The notes under the pieces were generated by a model that worked only from the letters and a program-made list of their open reading frames with translations, was not told the origin of the DNA and did no database searches. Below are positions 1 to 8,309 of a stretch of DNA of 64,000 nt, in pieces (position 1 is the stretch's first letter; each line of letters starts with the position of its first letter). Both the position numbers and the translations under genes were made by a program. Source of the DNA: Taibaiella sp. (lineage in GTDB: Bacteria > Bacteroidota > Bacteroidia > Chitinophagales > Chitinophagaceae); NCBI GenBank assembly GCA_019638495.1, contig JAHBTQ010000001.1, positions 372,001 to 436,000 of the forward strand, in the 5' to 3' direction.

Positions 1-207
1 ACCTACAATGTGATGCGTTACCACTCCCTTATTATCGACCACCTTGACAATACCGGACTGGAGTGCATAGCGCAAACGAGCGACGGCACTATAATGGCTT
101 TAGCACACACACATCTTCCGTGTGTCGGGGTCCAGTTTCACCCCGAGTCCGTGGGCACTGAGCATGGGCTGGCTCTGTTGAAAAACTGGAGCGCGATGTA
201 CAGGTAG
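1..207 (+). CDS. Class I glutamine amidotransferase, C-terminal part (TrpG/PabA type)
   Basis: This is the 3' end of a gene that begins before the window; the frame is open from the first base. The visible 68 residues hold the end of a class I glutamine amidotransferase domain: an RYHSL segment typical of TrpG/PabA, then VQFHPES, which carries the His and Glu of the Cys-His-Glu triad. The Cys lies outside the window. Such subunits take ammonia from glutamine and pass it to the chorismate-binding subunit for anthranilate or 4-amino-4-deoxychorismate synthesis. Nothing visible separates trpG from pabA, and the next gene is on the opposite strand, so the operon context lies to the left. Confidence 0.85.
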   Translation, partial: TYNVMRYHSLIIDHLDNTGLECIAQTSDGTIMALAHTHLPCVGVQFHPESVGTEHGLALLKNWSAMYR

Positions 208-210
208 CAT

Positions 211-243
211 CAAAAAGAAAACGAGAGCACCTATTGGTAGCTC
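211..243 (-). terminator. Probable intrinsic terminator of the PEBP-family gene
   Basis: On the minus strand GAGC-bulge-ACC pairs with GGTGCTC around a 4-base loop, followed by a T-rich stretch ending in TTTTT. It sits about 30 bases past the stop of the 276-812 gene. The stem has one bulge, so the call is moderate. Confidence 0.4.
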
Positions 244-275
244 CCGCTTCTTTACTTCCTGCCGTCGGCGATCGC

Positions 276-812
276 CTACTTCACAGGTGCATTCGTCATC
301 ACAGTGTTAGAGGGCCTCTCATAGAGACCAACCAACTCGCCTTCGGCGAGGATATGTCCGCGCATCTTCTCCTCAAGACCATCTTTGTCGGTATTGAGGT
401 CTGCCTTCATCCACTTATCCAGCGCGTACACATAGAAGTGGTAATGGTGTGGCCCGGCAGGTGGGCACATGCCTTTATAGTTATGTTGTATATAGCTGTT
501 CACGCCCGATGTGCCTCCTTTAAAATTTTCAGGAATATTGTTGGTCACAGGTATGTCCCAGGCCACCCAATGCGTGAACCCGCCAGACCATTCGGCATCA
601 GGATCGTGAACTATCACCGCCAGCGACTTGGCGTCTGCCGGAATATTATCAATGTGCAGCGGTGGATTGGTTTCTATCCCGTCACATGAATACCGTTCAG
701 GTATGCGGCCATTTTCTGCAAATCCGGGGCTCGTAACTATGAGCCTGCGTTTACCACTGAATGAGGTGAGCAGTATGCCCAGCGATAATAACAAGAAGAT
801 CGTGTAACGCAT
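276..812 (-). CDS. YbhB/YbcL family Raf kinase inhibitor-like (PEBP) protein
   Basis: A 178-residue protein of the phosphatidylethanolamine-binding fold. The family signatures are visible: SPGF...YSCDG near the start of the fold, the ligand-site block DPDAEWSGGFTHWVAWDIP, and GPHHYHFYVYALD. The chosen ATG at 812 opens directly into a hydrophobic stretch (RYTIFLLLSLGILL) that looks like a signal or anchor, so the protein is probably periplasmic. An ATG at 860 would add 16 polar residues before that segment and is less likely. The biochemical role of bacterial members is not settled. The gene stands alone, divergent from the lipoprotein gene at 1070. Confidence 0.85.
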   Translation of the reverse strand: MRYTIFLLLSLGILLTSFSGKRRLIVTSPGFAENGRIPERYSCDGIETNPPLHIDNIPADAKSLAVIVHDPDAEWSGGFTHWVAWDIPVTNNIPENFKGGTSGVNSYIQHNYKGMCPPAGPHHYHFYVYALDKWMKADLNTDKDGLEEKMRGHILAEGELVGLYERPSNTVMTNAPVK

Positions 813-1031
813 AACGTGAGTTTTTGTGGTGAAGAATTCTGGTTGCTTTTGCTGATACAAAGTTCCTGCGCCTTTTGCGCTTAACCGTTACATGATGAGA
901 TAAGCGGTATGCATTATTCCCACCATTGTGTTAATGAAATGTATGCCAGGCCCATCCAATGCTTAAAATAACCATCTATACGTAGCAAAAAATACGTAGA
1001 AATACGGATACCCCGGCGGGAGTCTGATGAG

Positions 1032-1039
1032 TACTTTTG
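1032..1039 (+). promoter_or_regulatory. Bacteroidota -7 element (TACTTTTG)
   Basis: A full match to the Bacteroidota TAnnTTTG -7 box, 30 bases before the ATG at 1070. No clear TTTG -33 box is seen at the usual spacing. Confidence 0.4.
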
Positions 1040-1069
1040 CCTCATTGTTAAACGAAAAAAACAGGGGAT

Positions 1070-1858
1070 ATGAAAAGAACAACTACCAAATTATTGCTCA
1101 CAGGGCTTTGCCTGGCAATGACAGTGGCTTCCTGCAAAAAGGATGATACCACCACACCAACTACCACACCTACCACACCCACCACGCCTACCACATCAGC
1201 TGCAACAGCACCTACTCCGGTGACGGGTAGCGTGGACGGTTTGCTGCTTAGCCTCATGCTTGACGTAAACACCACGACTGCAGGCTATAACGTGCAGGTA
1301 AAAACAGAAAATGCGCTCGCAAGCTTTTTCAGCGCTACGGGCAGCACCACCATGGTAGACGGCGGCGCAGTAAGCGTTAACTCCGTGACGCTGGAAAAAC
1401 AAACGAACAACAGCTATTTCAAGACGGCTACCGTGGGCATGACACCATCCGACCTCAGCTTCGATGGCGGCCACAGTAACTGGAGTGTAGGTGGGGCCGG
1501 CAGCATACCTGGCTTCACGTACGACTATAACTCTACCTTCCCGGAGTATAGCGGCACAGTGCCGGAGACAATTACCCGCAGCAGCGGACTCACGATTACA
1601 CTGGGCAGCAATCTCTCTGGTGCTGACAGCGTCATCATCTTCATTGCTAAGGACGACAAATCCATCACGCGCACATATGCAGGTAGCGCATCTTCTGCTA
1701 CTATCTCTGCAGCAGACCTCGCAGCATTGCCTGCTGTTACCGACAAAACAGCTATCCTGGAGATAGTGCCTTACAAGATCAAGATGCAAACTATCAGCGG
1801 CAAGTCTTTCGCCTTTGTAAAAGAATATGCTGCCGTTCGCTACGTGAACATTAACTAG
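1070..1858 (+). CDS. Exported lipoprotein with Thr/Pro linker, function unknown
   Basis: A 262-residue protein with a lipoprotein signal: a KR-containing n-region, a hydrophobic core and a VASC lipobox with Cys at about residue 22. It is followed by KKDD and a low-complexity Thr/Pro tract of about 20 residues, the usual tether between lipid anchor and folded domain. The remainder is Ser/Thr/Gly-rich with alternating short strands, suggesting a beta-sandwich surface domain. I do not recognise the family. It is transcribed alone and shares a hairpin terminator with the convergent gene downstream. Confidence 0.75.
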   Translation: MKRTTTKLLLTGLCLAMTVASCKKDDTTTPTTTPTTPTTPTTSAATAPTPVTGSVDGLLLSLMLDVNTTTAGYNVQVKTENALASFFSATGSTTMVDGGAVSVNSVTLEKQTNNSYFKTATVGMTPSDLSFDGGHSNWSVGGAGSIPGFTYDYNSTFPEYSGTVPETITRSSGLTITLGSNLSGADSVIIFIAKDDKSITRTYAGSASSATISAADLAALPAVTDKTAILEIVPYKIKMQTISGKSFAFVKEYAAVRYVNIN

Positions 1859-1883
1859 AATAATCTTAGAACAACACTTGCAG

Positions 1884-1905
1884 AAAAGGGGCTTCGGCCC
1901 CTTTT
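1884..1905. terminator. Bidirectional terminator hairpin with TTCG loop
   Basis: A perfect 9-bp stem (AAAAGGGGC / GCCCCTTTT) closed by a TTCG tetraloop lies between two convergent genes. The A- and T-runs at the stem ends let it act on both strands. Confidence 0.8.
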
Positions 1906-1910
1906 CCCAT

Positions 1911-2912
1911 TTAAGGCAGGAATCCGCTAACGCCATGTAACGGAGCCCCCCAGATACCCGGCAGCAGGTACACTGCGAATATGAATGCCCCCATGGCTAT
2001 GAAAAGGCGCGAAAGGCGGGTATAATCCTGGCCATACACATTCTTCTCGTTCTCCGTATCGTGAGACATTTTTACGAAGCCCAGCATGTATATGCCCATA
2101 ATGATCCACAGGCCCAGCCATATCTCTATGAACATATCGCGGCTTATGAGGCCCAGTTCCAGGTCAATATCCGCTTTCGACATAAACTTCAGCGCTATCA
2201 TCAGCGACACAAAGCCCATGATCACCTTAATGTTATTGAGCAGGCTTTTTGAGTTGGCAAACGTCCGCATCACTTTAGGAAATACGAAAGGGCAAGCCAA
2301 CCCGGCGCCAAAGAAGAAAAGACCGATCACAGGCCCCACCACGGGCACCTTTCCCGCCATCAGCAGCACCAACCCCACAATGGGAAAAGTAGATGAGAAA
2401 GATGCAGCGGGCAGCGTTGCAGCCATAATGAAGATTCCCTTCACATTGTTCTTTGTAGCCTTGTTTGCAAGCGCGTTGATCCACGAGGCAGGTAGCTTAA
2501 AGGCAAATGCTCCCAGGAATGAGATGCCCAGCAACAGGAATATCCTGAAGAAGAAGAGATTAAAGAGCCAGTGGTCAGTAAACTTGTCTACCCCCGTTAG
2601 CGCAATGATGGTTGTAGCAATAGACCCAAGTAAGGTGAAGATGATAATGAGCGCAGCAGCATAAATTAGTGTCTTACCAAACTTTCCGGTCTCTGTTGGC
2701 ACATTCCGGGTCAGATATCCTATGGTAAACGGGTGTATGGTGTACATGTAGGGTGTAAACACCGCCAGCATGCCTGCAGTAAACGACTTCACCACCAGCC
2801 ACAATACCGGCTGCAGTTCAATGTCGGCCAAAGCCTGGCTTACACGACCAGCTGAAAAGGCCGGAATTGATACCAACAGGCATAAAACTAATATGGAAGT
2901 TACTCGCTTCAC
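1911..2912 (-). CDS. DsbD/CcdA-like polytopic membrane protein lacking the redox cysteines
   Basis: About 334 residues. The GTG at 2912 is chosen because it opens a clean signal peptide (KRVTSILVLCLLVSIPAFSAG); longer starts add a Cys/Trp-rich non-signal segment. Roughly eight hydrophobic helices follow, arranged like the transmembrane domain of DsbD. The first signature reads FTPYMYTIHPFT at residues 52-63, where DsbD has TPC-V-FP. The pseudo-symmetric second site reads LPAASFSSTFPIVG at about 167-180, where DsbD has a Cys. Both reductant-relay cysteines are therefore replaced, by Tyr and by Ser/Ala; the only other Cys outside the signal is near 207. The fold is likely conserved but classical electron transfer is not possible. 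The periplasmic alpha and gamma domains of DsbD are absent. Confidence 0.7.
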   Translation of the reverse strand: MKRVTSILVLCLLVSIPAFSAGRVSQALADIELQPVLWLVVKSFTAGMLAVFTPYMYTIHPFTIGYLTRNVPTETGKFGKTLIYAAALIIIFTLLGSIATTIIALTGVDKFTDHWLFNLFFFRIFLLLGISFLGAFAFKLPASWINALANKATKNNVKGIFIMAATLPAASFSSTFPIVGLVLLMAGKVPVVGPVIGLFFFGAGLACPFVFPKVMRTFANSKSLLNNIKVIMGFVSLMIALKFMSKADIDLELGLISRDMFIEIWLGLWIIMGIYMLGFVKMSHDTENEKNVYGQDYTRLSRLFIAMGAFIFAVYLLPGIWGAPLHGVSGFLP

Positions 2913-2916
2913 GAAC

Positions 2917-2924
2917 CAAATATA
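2917..2924 (-). promoter_or_regulatory. -7 element (TATATTTG) four bases from the start codon
   Basis: A full TAnnTTTG match on the minus strand ends only four bases before the GTG at 2912. If it is used, transcription would begin at or next to the start codon, giving a nearly leaderless mRNA. Confidence 0.3.
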
Positions 2925-3118
2925 GTTATTAGAAAACCAATACATACACATATAGAGATTTATACGCATGCCAAATTCCCCGGCAAAAAAAACGTTAGTG
3001 TATTTTGTAAATAAAGTAAAAAACAATATTTTGGTAGTCCCATTATTTTCCCCACTTGCTCATCCGGGTTTCGTCGGGTGACGATTGTAGTATTTTACCA
3101 GCGTTAAAAAATTATCTT

Positions 3119-3499
3119 ATGAGTAGCGACGTAAAAAAAATCTTCGTTGTTGATGATGATGAAATGCTGTCCATGGCTTTGGAAGATTATCTCGCGCGCA
3201 AAACAAACTGCGAGGTCTCAATTTTTAGCACAGGGGAAGAATGCCTGGAGCACCTGAGCGAGGAGCCTGACATTATCATACTTGACTACAACCTCAATTC
3301 TGTGCAGAAAGACGCCGCCGACGGACTTGTGATACTGGAGGAGATCAAAAAGCTGAATGATCATATCAAGATCGTAATGCTTTCCAGCCAGGACGCCACG
3401 TGGATCATTCTTCAGACCAAGAAAATGGGCGCAGCTGAATACGTGGTGAAGAATGAGAGCGCATTTGAGAAAATTCTGAGCTTCTGCGAAACTACGTAG
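3119..3499 (+). CDS. Single-domain response regulator (REC only)
   Basis: A 126-residue receiver domain with no output domain. Acidic residues follow the first strand (VVDDDEM, residues 11-16), the phospho-acceptor is Asp56 in ILDYNLN, the switch Ser is in MLSSQD, and Lys is in VVKNES. The ATG at 3119 is chosen because it gives the same N-terminus as the paralogue at 6265; an upstream in-frame start adds unrelated residues. It lies 83 bases before a hybrid kinase gene on the same strand, so it may relay phosphate to or from that kinase's HPt domain. CheY-like action by protein contact is inferred. Confidence 0.9.
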   Translation: MSSDVKKIFVVDDDEMLSMALEDYLARKTNCEVSIFSTGEECLEHLSEEPDIIILDYNLNSVQKDAADGLVILEEIKKLNDHIKIVMLSSQDATWIILQTKKMGAAEYVVKNESAFEKILSFCETT

Positions 3500-3582
3500 A
3501 CGCAGCCCACTATCACTATCTGACAACTGGCCGTCGCGCACCTTGTATGCGCGAACATTTTGTAATTCTTAATAGTTGTACT

Positions 3583-6213
3583 ATGAAGAGAATACTGGTA
3601 TTTCTTTTACTGTTGTTGCCCATGGCATTGCTGGCCCAGGAAGATCTTTCTGAACTGAGCATGCAGGACCTCTCTAAGCGCATTGAGGCCGAAGTGCGAT
3701 CCATGAAAGCCGCAGAAGCAAAAGGCGATAAGATTGCCGTGGCACATTCGCTGGGAAAAGCCGGAGAAATTTACCTTGCCATAGCCCGAAAGCTCGATGA
3801 GCAGGAAGACAATGATAAAGTGGAAAAGGCTAAGAAAACCAGCCTGGACCGTAGTATGGACTACCTTAATAAATCTGTGGCTACAGCCGAAGAGGTAGGA
3901 GATATAGACCAGATGCGCGAGTCTTATAAGAACCTAAGTGCCGCACAGAAGCTTTCAGGTGATATAAAGGGCTCTATTGTCACCTACAAGAAGATGCTGG
4001 CGCTCAAAAAGACGATGTTCAACTCAAAGAAGAACAACGAAATAGAAAAGAACCGTATTGAGTATCTGCATAACAAGCGCGAGGATTCCATCAGGCAGCA
4101 AAAAGCTCTGGCAGAGGAAAACCTGAAAGAGCAGGCTCGCATTCTGGCACAGAAGCAAAAACAACTGGACTCTACCCGCAACACCCTTTCCAAGACAGAA
4201 GAGGAGAAGTCTACGGTTTCAGCAGCGCTGCAAAAAACACAGGCAGCACTGACCATAGAGAAATACAATGCGCTGGAAAAAGAGCGCAAACTGACACTGG
4301 CAGAAGAAGAGCAGGCACTGGCCGCCACTAGTATGCAATTGCAGCAAAGTAAACTGGAACTGCAACAAAACGAGCTGCTGTTGCAAAAACAGAAAAGCGA
4401 GCTGCAGCAGAGCGAAATAGAAATGAAGGATAAGAAACTGGGCGCACAACGCACCAAACTCTATATCGCTGCGGCTGGTTTACTTGTATTTGCCATTTTT
4501 ATCATCATCATAGCACGCGAAAGGAAAAAAGCCGTTGCACAAAAACTGCGTGCAGAGCGGTCTGAGCGCTTTAAGCAGGAATTCATCGCAAACATAAGCC
4601 ATGAGATACGCACGCCCATGAACGCCATCATTGGTATGACCGGCTTGTTGCTGCAAAAGAATCCCAACGAGGAGCAGGCCAATTACCTCACGGCCATCAG
4701 CAAATCTGCCGACATACTTCTCCACGTTATCAATGACGTGCTGGATCTTTCTAAGATAGAGGCAGGCAAGCTGGAACTGGAAGCGATAGACTTCTCCATA
4801 ACCGATATGCTGCAGCAGGTGAAGGACACCCTCTCTTACCGTGCTGAAGACAAAGGATTGCAGTTGATAACCACTGTAGACGACAAGCTCGAAGACGTTA
4901 TCGTGGGCGACCCCTACCGCCTCAACCAGGTCATCATTAACCTGGCTGGCAACGCCCTGAAGTTTACCGAGAAAGGTGGTGTTCACATTGACGTGACTCT
5001 GGATAAGCGCGAAGGCGATCATGTTTATGTAAAGTATGCCATTATAGATACCGGCATCGGTATTCCTGCTGATAAGCTGGGCAAGCTGTTCGAGTCCTTC
5101 AGCCAGGTTAGCAGCTCCGACACACGGAAGTATGGCGGCACAGGTCTGGGACTTTCCATATCAAAACAACTTGTGGAGTTGCAGGGCGGAAAGATACAGG
5201 TAGAAAGCGTGGTGGGTAGCGGCACTACATTCTTCTTCATTATCAAATACCCTGTAGGCTCACGCGAGCGGCTGGAACAACGCATTGCGTCAGAGCAAAA
5301 CGCAGATGGCTCCATACTCAACGGCCTGCGCATACTCATAGCAGATGACAACGAATACAACCGCATGGTTGTACACGAAACACTGCACCTGATGGCCGAC
5401 CTGCATACACATGAGGCACACAACGGCCAGGAGGCAGTTGACGCCCTGGCAAAAGAAGACTTTGATGTGATACTGATGGACGTGCAGATGCCGGTAATGA
5501 ACGGCACAGACGCCACCAGGTATATCCGCAGCAAAATGCCGGCGCCTAAGAACAAGATACCGATCATCGCACTCACGGCCAGCGTGCTCCGCGCCGATCT
5601 TGACCTCTGCTTTGCCTCTGGCATGACAGCCTATGTACCAAAGCCGTTTAAGACATGGCAGCTACTCAACACCATCGCCGATGAGACAGGCCGCAAACGC
5701 GACCCAAATGCGAAACCGGCACCAAAGAAAACCGAACCGAAAAAACAGAATACAGAACAAAAGCAGCAAAAGCCAGCTGAGCCCAAGGCAGAGGCAGTAG
5801 CATCAAACGGCTCACCGGCAGCAGCAACAGAAGCGAATGGCGAAGTAAGTCCGCTGATGCACGAAAGCATGTATGACCAGCCGGGTAAAGTTACCAGCAT
5901 GACCTACCTCAAGAACTTCTGCGAGGGCGATGAGAAGCGCATGAAGAAGTACATCAAAGTGTACCTTAACGCACTCCCTGCCTTCCACAAGAATATTAAC
6001 GCCGCCATAGAGACAAAAGATTTTGTGGAGCTGGCGCTGCACGTACACTCCTTCAAACCGAAGTGGATGATGATGGGCATGAAACAGACAAACGAGCTGG
6101 GCATCAAGATAGACCACATGTGCAAATCGCAAAACGAAAAAGCATTTGAGGATGTAAAAGTTTTGATGGAGGATATCGATAAATCGATACAAGAACTCGA
6201 AGGCGTAGTGTAA
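3583..6213 (+). CDS. Hybrid sensor histidine kinase with REC and C-terminal HPt domain
   Basis: An 876-residue inner-membrane kinase. In order: signal peptide (1-18); helical TPR-like periplasmic region (about 25-160); long Gln/Glu-rich coiled coil (about 155-290); one transmembrane helix (about 293-312); HisKA with the phospho-His in SHEIRTPMN (His340); HATPase_c with N-box (LAGNALKF), G1 box (DTGIGIP) and G2 box (GGTGLGLSI); a receiver with Asp588/589, acceptor Asp633 (LMDVQMPVMNG) and Lys687; a Lys/Pro/Glu-rich linker (about 703-755); and an HPt domain with the phospho-His in HSFKPKWMMMG (His822). The layout supports a four-step His-Asp-His-Asp phosphorelay. The final acceptor is probably one of the two flanking single-domain regulators. 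The ligand is unknown. Confidence 0.93.
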   Translation: MKRILVFLLLLLPMALLAQEDLSELSMQDLSKRIEAEVRSMKAAEAKGDKIAVAHSLGKAGEIYLAIARKLDEQEDNDKVEKAKKTSLDRSMDYLNKSVATAEEVGDIDQMRESYKNLSAAQKLSGDIKGSIVTYKKMLALKKTMFNSKKNNEIEKNRIEYLHNKREDSIRQQKALAEENLKEQARILAQKQKQLDSTRNTLSKTEEEKSTVSAALQKTQAALTIEKYNALEKERKLTLAEEEQALAATSMQLQQSKLELQQNELLLQKQKSELQQSEIEMKDKKLGAQRTKLYIAAAGLLVFAIFIIIIARERKKAVAQKLRAERSERFKQEFIANISHEIRTPMNAIIGMTGLLLQKNPNEEQANYLTAISKSADILLHVINDVLDLSKIEAGKLELEAIDFSITDMLQQVKDTLSYRAEDKGLQLITTVDDKLEDVIVGDPYRLNQVIINLAGNALKFTEKGGVHIDVTLDKREGDHVYVKYAIIDTGIGIPADKLGKLFESFSQVSSSDTRKYGGTGLGLSISKQLVELQGGKIQVESVVGSGTTFFFIIKYPVGSRERLEQRIASEQNADGSILNGLRILIADDNEYNRMVVHETLHLMADLHTHEAHNGQEAVDALAKEDFDVILMDVQMPVMNGTDATRYIRSKMPAPKNKIPIIALTASVLRADLDLCFASGMTAYVPKPFKTWQLLNTIADETGRKRDPNAKPAPKKTEPKKQNTEQKQQKPAEPKAEAVASNGSPAAATEANGEVSPLMHESMYDQPGKVTSMTYLKNFCEGDEKRMKKYIKVYLNALPAFHKNINAAIETKDFVELALHVHSFKPKWMMMGMKQTNELGIKIDHMCKSQNEKAFEDVKVLMEDIDKSIQELEGVV

Positions 6214-6218
6214 ATTTG
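6211..6218 (+). promoter_or_regulatory. -7 element (TAAATTTG) overlapping the kinase stop codon
   Basis: A full TAnnTTTG match that begins on the TAA stop of the hybrid kinase and lies 46 bases before the second response regulator. It could give that regulator its own transcript. Confidence 0.35.
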
Positions 6219-6264
6219 TAAGACGAAAAACAACCCTTGTAACGCATAAAAACAAACAGGCTAT

Positions 6265-6645
6265 ATGAGCAGGAAAATGGTCAAGAAAATATTCGTGGTA
6301 GATGATGACGAAATGATGGCTATGGCACTTGAAGATCATCTCACCCGCAATACACTTCACGAGATCCACGTATTCACAACGGGCGAAGAATGCATCAAAA
6401 ACCTGAGGATGCAACCGGATATTATCATCCTCGACTACAACCTTAATTCCGTAGAGAAAGAGGCCGCAAACGGCATGGCAATTCTTGAAGCAATTAAGAA
6501 GCTAAACAGGGATATACCCGTGATCCTGTTCTCCAGCCAGGATGCATACAGCGTAGCCCTCCAATCCATAAACCGCGGTGCCACACAATACGTAATAAAA
6601 GACGAGAGCGCATTCGACAATATTGTTGCGATTTGCAACGCGTAA
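6265..6645 (+). CDS. Single-domain response regulator, paralogue of the 3119 gene
   Basis: A 126-residue receiver closely similar along its whole length to the regulator at 3119: VVDDDEM at the first acidic cluster, PDIIILDYNLNS with acceptor Asp57, SSQDA at the switch strand, and VIKDESAF at the conserved Lys. It lacks an output domain. It follows the hybrid kinase by about 50 bases and is closed by a strong terminator. The two regulators probably arose by tandem duplication around the kinase, and both are candidate terminal acceptors for the HPt domain. Confidence 0.9.
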   Translation: MSRKMVKKIFVVDDDEMMAMALEDHLTRNTLHEIHVFTTGEECIKNLRMQPDIIILDYNLNSVEKEAANGMAILEAIKKLNRDIPVILFSSQDAYSVALQSINRGATQYVIKDESAFDNIVAICNA

Positions 6646-6664
6646 CCCTCAAGAAAAACATCAT

Positions 6665-6704
6665 AAAGAGCAGTGTGGCGGTTAACCCGCACTGCTCTTT
6701 TTCT
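6665..6704 (+). terminator. Intrinsic terminator after the phosphorelay genes
   Basis: An 11-bp perfect stem (AAAGAGCAGTG / CACTGCTCTTT) around a 14-base loop, followed by a T-rich tail. It lies 20 bases past the stop of the second response regulator. Confidence 0.85.
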
Positions 6705-6797
6705 ATTAAGGTGATTATTCAAATATCATTGGCATGCTTGCCGTCAGATATTGATTGCTGCCTTTTTCCGTAACTTTAATACACTGAACCTCTTGCA

Positions 6798-8306
6798 ATG
6801 CGCAAATTTTTTTTTACTGCCGCTGCGCTGGCTTTGCTGGCTGCTGTCGCCGGTACCGCCTGTAAACCAAAAAAGTCAAACCCGGACCCCGCGCCCAACT
6901 ATGGCATGTTTCCCGACGCCATCGGTAAGATAATTGTGAACAAATGCGCCACCACCGGCTGCCACAATGCAGCCAGCTACCAGAATGCCGCGGGGCTGCA
7001 GCTGGACACCTGGGAGCACCTGTTCCTTGGCAGCGGAAACGGCGCCGTTGTAGTACCCTACAATACAGACTATAGTCCGCTGCTCTACTTCATCAATACC
7101 AATACAGCTCGTGGCACGGTTGCTGCGCCCACAATGCCCTACAATGGCGCGCCTCTTTCTGACGCAGAATACAACACACTCAAAGAATGGATAGCCAACG
7201 GCGCTCCTGATAAAGATGGCAACATTGCTTTCTCCTCAGATGCCGACACCCGCCAGAAGATATACCTGACCCAGCAGGGCTGCGACCTGGTTGCGGTGAT
7301 AGACGCAAAGAGCGATCTCGTGATGCGCTATATAGGCATCGGCACAAATCCCGGCCTCATAGAAAGTCCGCACTGCCTGCGTATTTCAGGCGACGGTAAT
7401 AATGCTTATGTAAGCTTCCTTGCCGGTACCGCTGCCCAAAAGATAGATACGAAAACAGACAAAGTCACCGGCAATATCAACCTCGGTAGCGGCTCCTGGA
7501 ACGTACTTTATGTAGCACCCAACGATAGCATGCTGGCCACTACAGACTGGACCGCTGATGGCCGCATCGTATTTGCCAATACCAATACCCTCAGCTTACT
7601 GCAAGGGCTCACAGGCTCCGGCAGCGGACTGTTTGTTTACCCGCATGGCATCGCCAGCAACCTGGCAAGCGATACCTTCTATGTAACTGCCCAGTACGGC
7701 AATGTTGTTTACAAGTACCAGCCTTATGAGCCATTCTATAAAAAGATAAGCATCAATGGCAACCCGCCTGTAGCCACTAATAACAACGATAACTCCTCGC
7801 CCAATCCGCATGAGATCCTCATGTCGCCGGACCATAACCGATACTTCCTTACCTGCCAGAGCACAAATGAGATTCGGGTAATGGACGCGCATTCCGACGC
7901 GCTCCTTAAGGTAATTCCGGTGGGCACCTTCCCCCAGGAGATGGCAATATCCCTTAGTAAGCCTTACCTGTTCGTGACCTGCATGGAAGATGCGGCCAAC
8001 ACACTGCCCGGCCGCAGAGGCTCTGTTTATGTAATAGATTACAACACCTATGAAGTTGTAAAGGTGATATACGGCGACTTTTACCAGCCACACGGCATAG
8101 CAGTTGACGATAAAACCGGGAAAGTATTCATAGCCAGTTCCAACGCTAACCCCGATGGCCCTGCCCCACACCACGCCACAGCTTGTGGTGGCCGCGCAGG
8201 TTGGTACTCGGTCTACGATCTTAATTCGCTCAACCCCAAAAACAGCAAGCGCCACCAGGTAGCAGTGATGCCCTACTCTGCAGATACAAGATTCAAAACG
8301 CCATAA
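6798..8306 (+). CDS. Lipoprotein with CX4CH cytochrome domain and YncE-like beta-propeller
   Basis: A 502-residue surface or periplasmic lipoprotein with lipobox GTAC (Cys22). Residues about 35-135 form a small cytochrome-like domain: NKCATTGCHN gives a CX4CH haem-c motif and PTMPYNGAPLS offers a Met ligand. The segment NTLKEWIANGAPD is the usual end of such domains in Bacteroidota. The rest (about 145-500) is a YncE/lactonase-type beta-propeller with repeated short blades (VAVIDAKSDLV, SVYVIDYNTYEVV, PHGIAVDDKTGKVFIASS) and a His-rich stretch (PAPHHATACGG) near the end. A clear paralogue of the same architecture lies at 28763. Electron transfer or surface redox sensing is plausible but unproven. 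Confidence 0.8.
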   Translation: MRKFFFTAAALALLAAVAGTACKPKKSNPDPAPNYGMFPDAIGKIIVNKCATTGCHNAASYQNAAGLQLDTWEHLFLGSGNGAVVVPYNTDYSPLLYFINTNTARGTVAAPTMPYNGAPLSDAEYNTLKEWIANGAPDKDGNIAFSSDADTRQKIYLTQQGCDLVAVIDAKSDLVMRYIGIGTNPGLIESPHCLRISGDGNNAYVSFLAGTAAQKIDTKTDKVTGNINLGSGSWNVLYVAPNDSMLATTDWTADGRIVFANTNTLSLLQGLTGSGSGLFVYPHGIASNLASDTFYVTAQYGNVVYKYQPYEPFYKKISINGNPPVATNNNDNSSPNPHEILMSPDHNRYFLTCQSTNEIRVMDAHSDALLKVIPVGTFPQEMAISLSKPYLFVTCMEDAANTLPGRRGSVYVIDYNTYEVVKVIYGDFYQPHGIAVDDKTGKVFIASSNANPDGPAPHHATACGGRAGWYSVYDLNSLNPKNSKRHQVAVMPYSADTRFKTP

Positions 8307-8309
8307 GGC

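Noticed and set aside
1196..1936. A 246-codon minus-strand open frame opposite the first lipoprotein
   Set aside because: The plus strand has a signal peptide, lipobox and linker; the minus frame has an odd Cys/Ala-rich composition and runs through a bidirectional terminator.
5812..6414. A 200-codon minus-strand open frame across the kinase end
   Set aside because: It overlaps the HPt domain and the second response regulator, both clearly real, and its product is His/Phe/Cys-rich without features.
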